Assembly (NCBI RefSeq): GCF_013304445.1
Contig: NZ_JAAITA010000012.1
Coordinates: 32,634 to 96,633, forward strand
Direction of reading: 5' to 3'
Source of the DNA: Blautia hansenii
GTDB lineage: Bacteria; Bacillota; Clostridia; Lachnospirales; Lachnospiraceae
DNA length: 64,000 nucleotides
A program made the translations under genes and the position numbers. The notes below the pieces were generated by a model. That model was not told the DNA's origin. It worked only from the letters and a program-made list of their open reading frames with translations, and ran no database searches. Position 1 is the stretch's first letter. The number at the start of each line of letters is the position of its first letter. Shown piece after piece: positions 44,636-54,210 of this stretch.

Positions 44636-45229
44636 CTAAAAAAGATACCGCAGCACTTCCATAATCCCGGTAAGGCCCAGACTGTAGAGAAAAATAGAAC
44701 CCGGCTTTCCCAGAAAAATAATTGCCGCAAATTTTTTCAAGGACATAGGGGTAAGCCCTGCAATATAGCAAAGCAAATCATCTGGCGCCACAGGAAGAAA
44801 AATAGCTACTGCAAATGCTTTATCGAAAGCCTTCCCTTTTTCCAGCCAGCCAATATACTTTTCATAATTCTTTTCTCCCACCATCTGACGGACAAAAGGT
44901 CTTCCGTACCGTTTGGAAAGCAGAAAGGCCAATATGGAACCAAGGGAAATCCCCACATAATTGTATACAAATCCCCAGACCGGTCCGAAAATCAGGACAC
45001 CGCCCAGACAGCCCACTGCTCCGGGCAAAATAGGAATCACCACCTGCACCATCTGAATCACAATAAACAGCGCCGGCGCAAAAAGGCCAAACTGGCTTAA
45101 AAAAGCCTTTAATGCGTCTGCAGACACAAAGAGCTGATGCCGGATTCCATACCAGATAAACCACCCCATACCTATCAGGCCTATGAGTGTGCAGAGATTC
45201 AGATATACTGCTGTTTTCTGTTTTTCCAT
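44636..45229 (-). CDS. TVP38/TMEM64-family (VTT domain) membrane protein
   Basis: 197 aa with five to six membrane segments. The VTT core is LPGAVGCLGGVLIFGPVWGF near 68, LGSILAFLLSKRYGRPFV near 95 and FLPVAPDDLLCYIAGLTPMS near 145. DedA/VTT proteins flip or scramble lipids in several systems. Its start lies 31 nt inside the preceding glycosyltransferase gene, so it probably serves glycolipid transport (inference). Confidence 0.88.
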   Translation of the reverse strand: MEKQKTAVYLNLCTLIGLIGMGWFIWYGIRHQLFVSADALKAFLSQFGLFAPALFIVIQMVQVVIPILPGAVGCLGGVLIFGPVWGFVYNYVGISLGSILAFLLSKRYGRPFVRQMVGEKNYEKYIGWLEKGKAFDKAFAVAIFLPVAPDDLLCYIAGLTPMSLKKFAAIIFLGKPGSIFLYSLGLTGIMEVLRYLF

Positions 45230-46317
45230 ACCAATTCCTCTTTTCTTTCTTTGCCTAAAAGATTCCTTTTGTTTTTCAGCTTTTTTCCTTCTGCCGATTC
45301 GCGAAATACCTTTTCATAAAATGCTTTCCACTGGTTTCCCACCGCAGTTCTGCTGTATCTCTCATGACCCTCATAGGAAGCATGCGCGCTTCTCTGATAA
45401 AAATCCGGTTCTTCTTTCAGCTGGCGCAGCGTCCGTACAAACTCTTCTGTATTTCTTCCAGTCAACGCATGGTCAAAAAGAATGGGTCTGTACTCAGGCA
45501 AATCCCGCACCAAAACCGGCAAAGCACAATTCATGGATTCCAGAATGGTCATGGGAAACAGTTCTTCATAGGAAGGCAGAAACATCACATCCGCCATATT
45601 GTAGACCTCGTTCATTTTCTCTCGGTCCACCAGTCCCAGAAACTTCACATTGGAGGGCAGATTTTTCATCAGAGCCCGAATCTCTTCGTATCCTTCTGAT
45701 ATCTTTCCAAAAGAAAAACCTCCGGCCCATACAAACTGACAATCCGGCATTCTTCGTGCTGTTTCCACAAATTCAAAGACACCCTTTCGCTTCTGCAGCT
45801 GCCCCACACATAAAACAGTAAAGGCATCCGGATCCATGTGGCATTTTTTCCGGATTTTCTTTCTCTTTTCCCCGGAGATAGGATAAAAAGACTCCTCGGA
45901 AACCACATTGGGAATGTATGTGATTTTCTCTCTGGGAATACCGTACTGTGCCAGTTTGTCAATAAACACCGGATTGACCGTTACCAGATAATCCATTCTC
46001 CGGTAAAAAGAAATCGTATATTTATAGAAAAGATTCTTTACCGCTCTTGGAAGAGAAATGCTGTTTTCCACAGTTTCCGGCAAAAAGTGTACATATCCCA
46101 CAGCCGTCCCCTGTTTTTTCCGTTTGTCAATCGAGAGATAGTATTCCGGATTAATGGAGTGATAGTGCGTAATTTCGCAGGCTTTTTTTGAATTTTCCAG
46201 AATCACGGCACTGCCCTTCATAACCTGTCTGGCAAGCGCCACCTGCTCATCATGAGCGGAAAGCACACCCTGCCCTTTTACCATATCTGCTTTTGATAAC
46301 ATATTTATTTTTCTCAT
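45199..46317 (-). CDS. GT4 glycosyltransferase, probable second glycolipid sugar transferase
   Basis: 372 aa. N-terminal MLSKADMVKGQGVLSAHDEQ is typical of the Streptococcus CpoA/Enterococcus BgsA-like group. The donor site PSYEELFPMTILESMNCALPVL near 258 carries the GT4 E-x7-E motif. Membrane-associated by basic helices rather than spanning. It sits 4 nt after the first glycosyltransferase gene, the order used for the two steps of diglycosyl-diacylglycerol synthesis (inference). Confidence 0.82.
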   Translation of the reverse strand: MRKINMLSKADMVKGQGVLSAHDEQVALARQVMKGSAVILENSKKACEITHYHSINPEYYLSIDKRKKQGTAVGYVHFLPETVENSISLPRAVKNLFYKYTISFYRRMDYLVTVNPVFIDKLAQYGIPREKITYIPNVVSEESFYPISGEKRKKIRKKCHMDPDAFTVLCVGQLQKRKGVFEFVETARRMPDCQFVWAGGFSFGKISEGYEEIRALMKNLPSNVKFLGLVDREKMNEVYNMADVMFLPSYEELFPMTILESMNCALPVLVRDLPEYRPILFDHALTGRNTEEFVRTLRQLKEEPDFYQRSAHASYEGHERYSRTAVGNQWKAFYEKVFRESAEGKKLKNKRNLLGKERKEELVWKNRKQQYI

Positions 46318-46321
46318 AACC

Positions 46322-47602
46322 CTACACTCCTCTTCTCAACATATTTTTCCGGTTCCAGACTGCCAGAAATTCCCTGGAAAATCCTTTTTCTTCCTGTACA
46401 GCCAGGGAAAGCTTTGCCATACCCTGTCGTACCAGTACTTCTTTATAAATACATTCTGCCATAGTGCAAAAATTCCAGGTAGAATACAGATAGGCGGTCT
46501 CTCTGGCACATTTTCCCATCTGCACTCTCCGGCTTTCCTTCTCCAGCAGATATTCTAAATGCATTTTAAAATATGCATAGGAGTCATACTGGAAACCATT
46601 ATATCCGTCTGTCACAACCTGGTTTAAACAATCATCTTTCCTGCACAGGGCCGGAACTCCACTGGCAAGGGCTTCGATATAGGTAATCCCCTGGGTTTCA
46701 CTGTTGGAGGCACACACAAATACATCTCCCAGCTGATAATACCGGCCTACTTCCTCCGGGCTTATCATGCCCGTAAACACAGTACAGTCCTGAATTTCCA
46801 GCTCCACGGTCAGATTTTCCAGACGTTCTCTGTCCGGTCCGTCCCCGGCAATCAGAAAAGTCAGTTTTTCTCTTCCTTCTTCTCTTACCATCTGTGCAAA
46901 GAACCTTAACAATTCTTCCAGATTCTTTTCCTTTGCCAGACGTCCCACACTGACCAGTACCTGATTCTCCAAAGGAATGTTCCATTTTTTCTTTAATTCC
47001 TGCTTTTCTTCTTTTGATAAATCTCCGGAAAATCTCTGCAAATCAATTCCTGTAGGAATCACGGAAATCGGCTTCTTTACTTCATAGCCTTCCAGAATCT
47101 TCTCTACTTTCTCCGTAGGTACAATCACCTGACTGGCTTTTTTCAGCACGCTTCTGGAAAACTGTGCTACCGCTTTCTTTTCTAAAGCAGCCCCGGCTTT
47201 ATGTTCTGAAATTCTTCCAGGCAGATAATGAATATAATCCTCATAAACTGTATGGTAAGTATGCAAAAGCGGACAGTTGCATTTTTTACTGATTTTGACC
47301 GCATAAGAAAAGGTCATAAACTCACACTGGGAATGTACGATATCAGGATTCCAGTGCACCAATTCCCGCACCAGCTTTTCCGTATGAGGCAGCACAGCCC
47401 TGACATTCGGATAAATTTTTTCCAGATTTATGGATTTAATATAATAAACGCCTGCTTCTTTATAAGACTCATAGCTTCTGGATAAAGTCAGAACTCTTAC
47501 CTCATGTCCTCTTTCTTCCAGTTCCTTTTTTAAGTTCAGCACAGATGTCACCACTCCGTTGATAATCGGTTTATACCAATCTGTTGTGATTAATATTTTC
47601 AT
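46322..47602 (-). CDS. GT4 glycosyltransferase, probable diacylglycerol glucosyltransferase
   Basis: 426 aa. MKILITTDWYKPIINGVVTSVLNLKKELEE-type start with a GVVTSV glycine turn, LHTYHTVYEDYIHYLPGR near 115, PTGIDLQRFSG near 188, VSVGRLAKEKNLEELLRFF near 212, and the donor motif SNSETQGITYIEALASGVPAL near 300. It resembles alMGS/BgsB enzymes that glucosylate diacylglycerol at the inner membrane face. First gene of a three-gene operon. Confidence 0.85.
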   Translation of the reverse strand: MKILITTDWYKPIINGVVTSVLNLKKELEERGHEVRVLTLSRSYESYKEAGVYYIKSINLEKIYPNVRAVLPHTEKLVRELVHWNPDIVHSQCEFMTFSYAVKISKKCNCPLLHTYHTVYEDYIHYLPGRISEHKAGAALEKKAVAQFSRSVLKKASQVIVPTEKVEKILEGYEVKKPISVIPTGIDLQRFSGDLSKEEKQELKKKWNIPLENQVLVSVGRLAKEKNLEELLRFFAQMVREEGREKLTFLIAGDGPDRERLENLTVELEIQDCTVFTGMISPEEVGRYYQLGDVFVCASNSETQGITYIEALASGVPALCRKDDCLNQVVTDGYNGFQYDSYAYFKMHLEYLLEKESRRVQMGKCARETAYLYSTWNFCTMAECIYKEVLVRQGMAKLSLAVQEEKGFSREFLAVWNRKNMLRRGV

Positions 47603-47642
47603 AAGGATTTCCCCCTTTTGGTCTTTCTCTTAAGTTGTCTTT

Positions 47643-47671
47643 ATCATAAAAAACAGATTTAAAGAGAACAA
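47643..47671 (-). promoter_or_regulatory. promoter of the glycosyltransferase operon
   Basis: Minus strand TTGTTC (47666-47671), 17 bp, TATGAT (47643-47648). Confidence 0.6.
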
Positions 47672-47709
47672 GCAGACAATTTTAAAGTTTTTCTAAAGAA
47701 TATAGAAAA

Positions 47710-47751
47710 AAGAACTGCAGTTTTCTCTTTCCGAAAAAACCTGCAGTTCTT
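47710..47751 (-). terminator. terminator after the hydrogenase gene
   Basis: 11-bp stem AAGAACTGCAG/CTGCAGTTCTT followed by TTTTCT on the minus strand. Confidence 0.85.
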
Positions 47752-47778
47752 CTTTTCATGCGCTTTTCTTAAATTTTC

Positions 47779-49284
47779 TTAATCCAGATGGATTTCCGCC
47801 AGTTCCGGCGGGGGTAACTGTCTGGAAGAGTCTTTTTTATATTTTTTCAAGTCTGCTGCTGCTTTTGCCAGAGGTACATTGGTTCCCGCACCTGCCATAC
47901 AGCCGCCAGGACAACCCATACCTTCTATCATACAGCCTTTTAATTTTCCTGCTTTTGCCATAGTCAGAATTTTCTTACATTCTGCCAGGCCTTCCGCATG
48001 CTCAATGTGAACCTCTACCTCCGGATAATATTCATGAAGGCAGGATTCTACTGCGCTGGCCACTCCTCCGGCAACCGCATAACCTCTTCCAGCTGCAGTT
48101 GCATTATGAAGAGAACTTTCACCCTGGCATTCTTCGGGATGAATTCCCTTTGCCTCAAACATTCCTGCCAGCTCCTCAAAGGTAATGACAAAATCCACGT
48201 CACTTCGTACCGATTTTCTGGAAGCCTCCAGTTTTTTCGAAGCACAAGGGCCAATAAACACCACATGAGCCTCCGGATAACGCTGCTTAATGGTTCTTGC
48301 AGTTGCCACCATAGGCGTCAGCTCCTGAGAAATATTCCCAATCATATCCGGGAAGAACTTCTTTGCAAGCATGCTCCAGGAAGGACAGCAGGAAGTGAGC
48401 AGGAAAGGCAGTTCCCCTGTGCTGACTTTCTCTGCATAGTGATGTGCCTCAGCAACTGCTCCAATATCTGCTCCCAGAGCCACTTCATAGACATCTGCAA
48501 AGCCCAGTTCCTGCAAAGCCGCCTTTAATTTTTTCGGTGTCACATCAGGCCCAAACTGCCCTATAAAAGCCGGCGCTACTTCTGCGATAATCTGTTTTCC
48601 CTCTTTCAGTGCATGGGCAAGCTGAAAAATCTGTGATTTATCAGAAATAGCTCCAAACGGGCAGTTTACCATGCACATACCGCAGGAAACACACTTCTCA
48701 TTGTTGATTTTGGCTCTTCCCAATTCATCACTTTCAATAGCATTTACACCACAGGCTCTGGCACAGGGACGCTCCTTTTTGGCAATGGCATCATATGGAC
48801 AGACTGATTTGCATTTTCCGCATTTAATGCATTTTTCCTGGTTGATAATGGATTTGCCCTTTACAATGCTGATAGCGCCCTTTGGACAGACCTCCTTACA
48901 AGGATGCGCCACACAGCCTCTGCACATATTGGAAACCTCATACATCTTAGGCTCACAGGCATCACAGGCCGAAGGTATGACCTGCATAAGCGGCGGCTCA
49001 TAATATTTCTCGTCAATGTTGCTGGCCTCAAGACCTGCGGTAATATGTACGGCTGCATTTTCCGGCCGAAGAGACATTCCCATGGCAAGGCGGACTCTCT
49101 CACTGGCCACTGCTCTTTCCCGGTAAATACTTTCCCGGTATGTTGCCCTCTCCTGTACAATATGATAAGGAATGGCCTCAATATCAGCCACCAGGGTCTC
49201 CGGTTCCGATTCAAAACCCACACGGGCAATCTCTTTAAATACTTTGTGACGGATTCTTTTTACATTTGTATCCAGACTTCTCAT
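47779..49284 (-). CDS. monomeric [FeFe] hydrogenase, group B type
   Basis: 501 aa from MRSLDTNVKRIRH, where AGGAAAG sits upstream. The N-terminal 100 residues are family-specific. A Cys-rich part follows (CDACEPKMYEVSNMCRGC, then three ferredoxin-like motifs such as CIKCGKCKSVCPYDAI and CVSCGMCMVNCPFGAI). H-cluster ligands are TSCCPSW near 302, GPCASKK near 347 and GMGCPGGCMAG near 465, so all four Cys are present. A group B assignment follows from the L2/L3 forms. It may make H2 from ferredoxin or sense redox state. Maturases HydEFG are not in the window. Confidence 0.88.
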   Translation of the reverse strand: MRSLDTNVKRIRHKVFKEIARVGFESEPETLVADIEAIPYHIVQERATYRESIYRERAVASERVRLAMGMSLRPENAAVHITAGLEASNIDEKYYEPPLMQVIPSACDACEPKMYEVSNMCRGCVAHPCKEVCPKGAISIVKGKSIINQEKCIKCGKCKSVCPYDAIAKKERPCARACGVNAIESDELGRAKINNEKCVSCGMCMVNCPFGAISDKSQIFQLAHALKEGKQIIAEVAPAFIGQFGPDVTPKKLKAALQELGFADVYEVALGADIGAVAEAHHYAEKVSTGELPFLLTSCCPSWSMLAKKFFPDMIGNISQELTPMVATARTIKQRYPEAHVVFIGPCASKKLEASRKSVRSDVDFVITFEELAGMFEAKGIHPEECQGESSLHNATAAGRGYAVAGGVASAVESCLHEYYPEVEVHIEHAEGLAECKKILTMAKAGKLKGCMIEGMGCPGGCMAGAGTNVPLAKAAADLKKYKKDSSRQLPPPELAEIHLD

Positions 49285-49328
49285 TGCATTCTTCCTTTCC
49301 TGCATTTTTTCTGAAATCCCTGTTGTTT

Positions 49329-49357
49329 ATAATAAACACAATTTTATTTCTTTGCAA
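49329..49357 (-). promoter_or_regulatory. promoter of the hydrogenase gene
   Basis: Minus strand TTGCAA (49352-49357), 17 bp, TATTAT (49329-49334). Confidence 0.65.
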
Positions 49358-49375
49358 GAAATTGCAGGTACTTTA

Positions 49376-49404
49376 TTCAATACAAAGGCATCTTGTGCTA
49401 TAAT
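49376..49404 (+). promoter_or_regulatory. promoter of the TraX-family gene
   Basis: TTCAAT (49376-49381), 17 bp, TATAAT (49399-49404), divergent from the hydrogenase promoter. Confidence 0.65.
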
Positions 49405-49456
49405 AAATGCAATTTGAACTTCTTCAAACAAAAAAACACCAGAAAGGATACTGCTT

Positions 49457-50221
49457 ATGTTTTATAAAATCAGATACCCTGATACCGCAAAAAATACACT
49501 GCTTCCTCCGCTGCTTACCGGCAGCGCCCTAAAATGGATTGCCCTTGTCACCATGCTGACAGACCATATTGGAGCTGTTTTTCTGGAAAGCGGCGTAATT
49601 TCCGCTTACAACCAACAGCTTTCTTCTGCCTGGGACTTTGAAACCACCTCTTTCCTGTACCAGGCAGACCGGATACTCCGGTCAGTAGGAAGAATTTCCT
49701 TCCCCATTTTCTGTTTTCTTCTGGTGGAAGGCTTTGTCCATACCTCCAACCGTAAGAAGTATGCCCTGCGGCTCTTTCTTTTTGCCTGTGTGTCTGAACT
49801 GCCCTTTGATTTGTGCTTTAACGGCGGTCTGTTGGAGTTTTCCTACCAGAACGTGATGTTTACCCTTCTTATCGGTTTTCTCACCCTCTGGCTCATGGAC
49901 ATCGTCAGACAAAAAAATCCCGTCCTCCTGCTTTTTGCGGCAGGGGGAGGGATTCTTCTCGGAAAATTGTTTGCTGCTGATTACAACTGGAAAGGGATTG
50001 TACTGATTCTCATTTTATACCTGTTTTATTCCTATCCTCTGGAAAAAACCATTGCAGGATGTCTCTCTCTTTTATGGGAGCCTGTGGCCTGCTTTGCTTT
50101 TCTTCCCATCAACCTGTATAATCAGCAAAAAGGCAGAAGCATGAAATATTTCTTCTACCTTTTCTATCCGGCACATCTTCTGCTCTTATTTTCCTTGCGC
50201 TATGCAGTATTCGGGATTTAA
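49457..50221 (+). CDS. TraX family membrane protein
   Basis: 254 aa. LTGSALKWIALVTMLTDHIGAVF near 20 (with the conserved Asp-His), RSVGRISFPIFCFLLVEGFVHTSNRKKYALRL near 75 and FELPFDL-type block (CVSELPFDLCFNGG) near 112 define the family. Seven to eight membrane helices. TraX acetylates F-pilin in E. coli; chromosomal Firmicute members are acyltransferase-like proteins of unknown target. It is a lone plus-strand gene. Confidence 0.85.
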   Translation: MFYKIRYPDTAKNTLLPPLLTGSALKWIALVTMLTDHIGAVFLESGVISAYNQQLSSAWDFETTSFLYQADRILRSVGRISFPIFCFLLVEGFVHTSNRKKYALRLFLFACVSELPFDLCFNGGLLEFSYQNVMFTLLIGFLTLWLMDIVRQKNPVLLLFAAGGGILLGKLFAADYNWKGIVLILILYLFYSYPLEKTIAGCLSLLWEPVACFAFLPINLYNQQKGRSMKYFFYLFYPAHLLLLFSLRYAVFGI

Positions 50222-50240
50222 CATCCCGTACTGCAGGCAG

Positions 50241-50909
50241 CTATCTTTTTTCCACTACTTCACCCTGTTTTTTGTAAATACTGTTGGCCTGAACCACACC
50301 TCTTACAGAAGACAGGGGATAAATGTTGCTGTGGCTTCCCACCACCGTTCCCGGATTCAGTACAGAACCGCAGCCTACTTCCACTTCATCGCCCAACATA
50401 GCGCCAAACTTTTTCAATCCTGTCTCTATCTGCATTTCCTGTCCTTTTACCACCACCAGCTTTTTGTCTGATTTTACATTGGAGGTAATAGAACCTGCCC
50501 CCATATGGGATTTATAGCCTAAGATGGAATCTCCCACATAGTTATAGTGGGGTACCTGCACTTTATCAAAGAGAATTACGTTTTTCAACTCTGTGGAATT
50601 TCCCACAACCGCACCTTCGCCTACCAGTGCATTCCCCCGGATAAAAGCACAGTGACGGACTTCCGCCTCTTTTCCAATAATGGCCGGGCCATGGATATAG
50701 GCCGTTGGCGCCACCTTTGCAGATTTGGCAATCCACACATCTTCTCCTCTTTTTTCATATTCCTCTTCGCTTAATGCATTTCCCAGCTTCACCAAAAAAG
50801 CGCTGATTTCCGGCAGCACTTCCCATGGATAGATTTTGCTCTCCAACAGTTCCTTTGCCATGGTTTTACTTAAATCACTGTATAATTCCTGAATTTTCAA
50901 CTGTTCCAT
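50241..50909 (-). CDS. left-handed beta-helix (GlmU-like) nucleotidyl/acyltransferase-family protein
   Basis: 222 aa. A short helical start (1-55), then hexapeptide repeats from about 60 to 205 (IAKSAKVAPTAYIHGPAIIG, VGEGAVVGNSTELKNVILFD). HYNYVGDSILGYKSHMGAGS near 125 resembles the acetyltransferase domain of GlmU. No pyrophosphorylase domain, so it is a stand-alone LbH protein; substrate unknown. It starts 2 nt past the topB stop. Confidence 0.8.
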   Translation of the reverse strand: MEQLKIQELYSDLSKTMAKELLESKIYPWEVLPEISAFLVKLGNALSEEEYEKRGEDVWIAKSAKVAPTAYIHGPAIIGKEAEVRHCAFIRGNALVGEGAVVGNSTELKNVILFDKVQVPHYNYVGDSILGYKSHMGAGSITSNVKSDKKLVVVKGQEMQIETGLKKFGAMLGDEVEVGCGSVLNPGTVVGSHSNIYPLSSVRGVVQANSIYKKQGEVVEKR

Positions 50910-50911
50910 TT

Positions 50912-52957
50912 TTACCTTCCTTTCTCTGTATCACATCGGTTGCTTTTTCTGGTTTTATTGCCCGTTCCCTTTTGATAATACTGAGCCGCCGCATCGAAAA
51001 ACTGCTTTAACATCAGCTGGTTTCTAAGTCCCAGAACCCCCTGGGTCCAGGAGCGGATAAAGCGTTCCAGTTTCTCCATATATTCCTGTGGGGTAATGCT
51101 GCCTTCAGCCACATAAGTCAGTCCCTTTTCCCAGCTTGCCGTCAATTCCGGGCTCAATAAAGAACGGATAGAAGCATTGACCACATCAAAAATCATTTCT
51201 CCCAGCAAGGTGGGGGTAATGACCTGCGTCTTTTTATTCAGTGCCAGATACTGAATGGTTACCAGTTTTTTCAGAATTTCCGCTCTGGTAGCGCTGGTTC
51301 CAATTCCGCTTCCCTTAATCTGGGCCCGCAATTCCTCATCTTCAATCAGCTGCCCTGCATTTTCCATCGCCAGAATCATAGAACCGGAGGTATACCGCTT
51401 AGGCGGCGATGTTTCTCCCTCCTTGATGAAAAACCGTTGGATGGAGAGAATACTTCCCTTTCGGATATTCTGCAGCATTTCCAGAAAAGCGCTGTCCTGT
51501 GTTTCTTCTTCCGAGGTTTCCTCCTCTTTCTTTTTCCCGAAAGAATACCCGCTTACCTTCAAATACCCTTCGGAAACCAGCACTTTAAAAGAAGAAAACA
51601 GCCGTTCTTTTTCCCTGACAGACACCAGACTGATTTTCTGGTAAACAGCCGGAGGATAAAAAATACTCAAAAATCTGCGCACAATCACTTCATACACCTT
51701 TTCCCCCTGCACAGAAACGCTTCGCAGCGCATTTAACCCCTGTCCTGTGGGAATAATGGCATAATGGTCTGTAATCTGCTTGTCATTGACATAGCGGGTT
51801 TTCAAAAGATTTTTATACATCTGTCCGGCCAGAATTTCTTCTGCATAAGCCCCCACATGGACAAAACTGCGCAGTCCGCCTATATTTTTCTGAATCTCTT
51901 TTGCCACGGCAGTGGAAAGCACACGGGCATCGGTTCTGGGGTATGTAACCAGCTTCTTTTCATACAATTCCTGCACGATTTTCAGCGTTTCATCGGGGCT
52001 TAACTTAAACAGCCTGGAACACTCATTCTGTAGTTCTGCCAGGTTAAAAAGCAGCGGCGGATTTTTATTTTCCTTTTTCCGCTCAATCTTTTCTACCACC
52101 GCCTGCAAAGGGGGATTGGCAGACAGTAATTCTGCCAGTTCCTTTGCTGTTTCCTTTTTCTTAAATCCATTTTCCTTATATAAAAGGGGGGATTGGAAAT
52201 AACGGCTGCCTTGTGTGGCTCTCCACTCTCCTTCAAAAGAGTGTCCCTGCAGTTCAAATTTTCCCAGCACCCGGTAAAAAGGCGTCTTCACAAACTCCCG
52301 GATTTCCCGCTCCCTGCGTACCACCATACCCAGGACACAGGTCATAACTCTCCCCACTGAAATGGCCTGGTAGCGGCTGCCCAGATAATTGGAAACCGCA
52401 TTGCCATATTTTAGAGAAAGCAGTCTGGAAAAATTAATGCCCATAAGATAGTCTTCCTTCGCCCGCAGATAGGCCGAAGCCGAAAGGTTATCGTACTCTG
52501 AAAGCGATTTCGCCTCCCGGATTCCCCGGATAATCTCCTCCTCTGTCTGAGAGTCAATCCACACTCGCTTCTGTTCCTTATCTTTTACGCCTGCCATCAT
52601 GGCTACCAGACGGTAAATATATTCCCCTTCCCGCCCGGAGTCCGTACAGACATAGATAGTTTCCACATCTTTGCGGTTCAGCAGTCCGCTGACAATATCA
52701 AACTGCTTTTTCACCGAAGGAATCACTTCGTATTTAAAGTCTTCCGGCAAAAAGGGCAGCGTATCCAGACTCCATCTTTTCAGCGCCGGGTCATAGGCTT
52801 CGGGATAGCTCATGGTTACCAGATGTCCCACACACCAGGTTACAATGGTGTTTTCCGATTCCAGATAACCATCTTTTCTGGATGTATTCAATTTCAGCGC
52901 CTTGGCAAATTCCTGGGCGACACTTGGTTTTTCGGCTATAAATAATGATTTGCTCAT
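50912..52957 (-). CDS. topB: DNA topoisomerase III
   Basis: 681 aa type IA enzyme. Toprim domain start SLFIAEKPSVAQEFAKAL, metal-binding DSGREGEYIYRL near 105, and the catalytic Tyr in KKLVTYPRTDARVLS near 340. The C-terminus is basic and has no zinc fingers (KTRKSNRCDTEKGR). It resolves single-strand crossings and decatenates DNA. The Firmicute TopB length and context argue for a chromosomal rather than plasmid copy. Confidence 0.95.
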   Translation of the reverse strand: MSKSLFIAEKPSVAQEFAKALKLNTSRKDGYLESENTIVTWCVGHLVTMSYPEAYDPALKRWSLDTLPFLPEDFKYEVIPSVKKQFDIVSGLLNRKDVETIYVCTDSGREGEYIYRLVAMMAGVKDKEQKRVWIDSQTEEEIIRGIREAKSLSEYDNLSASAYLRAKEDYLMGINFSRLLSLKYGNAVSNYLGSRYQAISVGRVMTCVLGMVVRREREIREFVKTPFYRVLGKFELQGHSFEGEWRATQGSRYFQSPLLYKENGFKKKETAKELAELLSANPPLQAVVEKIERKKENKNPPLLFNLAELQNECSRLFKLSPDETLKIVQELYEKKLVTYPRTDARVLSTAVAKEIQKNIGGLRSFVHVGAYAEEILAGQMYKNLLKTRYVNDKQITDHYAIIPTGQGLNALRSVSVQGEKVYEVIVRRFLSIFYPPAVYQKISLVSVREKERLFSSFKVLVSEGYLKVSGYSFGKKKEEETSEEETQDSAFLEMLQNIRKGSILSIQRFFIKEGETSPPKRYTSGSMILAMENAGQLIEDEELRAQIKGSGIGTSATRAEILKKLVTIQYLALNKKTQVITPTLLGEMIFDVVNASIRSLLSPELTASWEKGLTYVAEGSITPQEYMEKLERFIRSWTQGVLGLRNQLMLKQFFDAAAQYYQKGTGNKTRKSNRCDTEKGR

Positions 52958-52999
52958 GAAAGCTCCTCTTTTGCTTTTAATTTCTTTACAATGCTTTTT

Positions 53000-53028
53000 A
53001 TCTTAACACAGGTTGGGATATGCGTCAA
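53000..53028 (-). promoter_or_regulatory. promoter of topB
   Basis: Minus strand TTGACG (53023-53028), 17 bp, TAAGAT (53000-53005). Confidence 0.65.
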
Positions 53029-53062
53029 ATTTCTGACGTTTTCTACCCCTTTCAGAGCCGAA

Positions 53063-53100
53063 AAACCAGTGCCTGCTTTTGCATAATCTGACACTGGTTT
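53063..53100 (-). terminator. terminator after asd
   Basis: 9-bp stem AAACCAGTG/CACTGGTTT, then TTCGGC on the minus strand. Confidence 0.7.
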
Positions 53101-53124
53101 CCCCGGATTTTTCTTTCGTAATAT

Positions 53125-54210
53125 TTATTTCTTTGTAATATAACCTTTTGCTTTCAAGGTTTCTGCACAAAGCACAGCTCCGCCTGCCGCACCGCGAACC
53201 GTATTGTGGGAAAGTCCGATAAACTTGTAATCATACACTTTATCTTCTCTTAAACGGCCTATGGAAATTCCCATGCCATTTTCATAATCTACATCCAACT
53301 GTACCTGTGGGCGGTTGTCTTCTTCCATGTACTGAATAAACTGCTTCGGTGCACTTGGCAGTTCCAGTTCCTGGGGAAGTCCTTTGAAGTTTACCAGTTT
53401 TTCAATCAGCTGTTCTTTGGTGGGGTTCTTTCTGAACTTCACAAATACGGCTGCAGTATGTCCGTTTAATACCGGAACGCGCACACACTGGCAGGTAATC
53501 ACCGGTTCTTTGGCCGGCTCAATCACGCCGTCCTTAATTTCGCCCCAGAGACGAAGAGGTTCCATTTCACTCTTTTCTTCTTCACCGCCGATATAAGGAA
53601 TGATATTTTCTACCATTTCCGGCCAGTCTTTGAAAGTCTTTCCTGCGCCGGAAATTGCCTGGTAAGTAGTGGCTACTACTTCATATGGCTCAAATTCCTT
53701 CCATGCAGTAAGCACTGGCGCGTAACTCTGGATGGAACAGTTTGGCTTTACAGCCACAAAGCCCTTTGTTGTGCCCAGACGTTTTTTCTGGAACTCAATC
53801 ACCTCAAAATGCTGCGGGTTGATTTCCGGCACTACCATCGGTACGTCCGGTGTCCATCTGTGGGCGCTGTTGTTGGAAACAACAGGGGTTTCGGCCTTTG
53901 CATATTCCTCTTCAATCGCTTTGATTTCTTCTTTGGACATATCCACTGCTGAAAATACAAAATCCACCGTAGAAGCAACCTTTTCCACCTCTGCCACGTT
54001 CATGACAATAAGTTTTTTCACTGCTTCCGGCATAGGAGTTGTCATTTTCCAACGACCTCCTACAGCCTCTTCATATGTTTTTCCTGCACTTCTTGCACTT
54101 GCTGCCACTGTTACGACTTCAAACCATGGATGGTTTTCCAGAAGAGAAATAAATCTCTGTCCGACCATACCTGTAGCTCCTAAAATTCCAACTCTTAATT
54201 TTTCACTCAT
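53125..54210 (-). CDS. asd: aspartate-semialdehyde dehydrogenase
   Basis: 361 aa. NADP motif GILGATGMVGQRFISLL, active-site Cys in VKPNCSIQSY near 158, YQAISGAGKTF near 185 and substrate His in VPVLNGHTAAVFV near 252. It reduces aspartyl-phosphate to the semialdehyde for Lys/Thr/Met and diaminopimelate. The archaeal/fungal-like length is common in Clostridia. Its mRNA has a leader of about 130 nt. Confidence 0.95.
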   Translation of the reverse strand: MSEKLRVGILGATGMVGQRFISLLENHPWFEVVTVAASARSAGKTYEEAVGGRWKMTTPMPEAVKKLIVMNVAEVEKVASTVDFVFSAVDMSKEEIKAIEEEYAKAETPVVSNNSAHRWTPDVPMVVPEINPQHFEVIEFQKKRLGTTKGFVAVKPNCSIQSYAPVLTAWKEFEPYEVVATTYQAISGAGKTFKDWPEMVENIIPYIGGEEEKSEMEPLRLWGEIKDGVIEPAKEPVITCQCVRVPVLNGHTAAVFVKFRKNPTKEQLIEKLVNFKGLPQELELPSAPKQFIQYMEEDNRPQVQLDVDYENGMGISIGRLREDKVYDYKFIGLSHNTVRGAAGGAVLCAETLKAKGYITKK

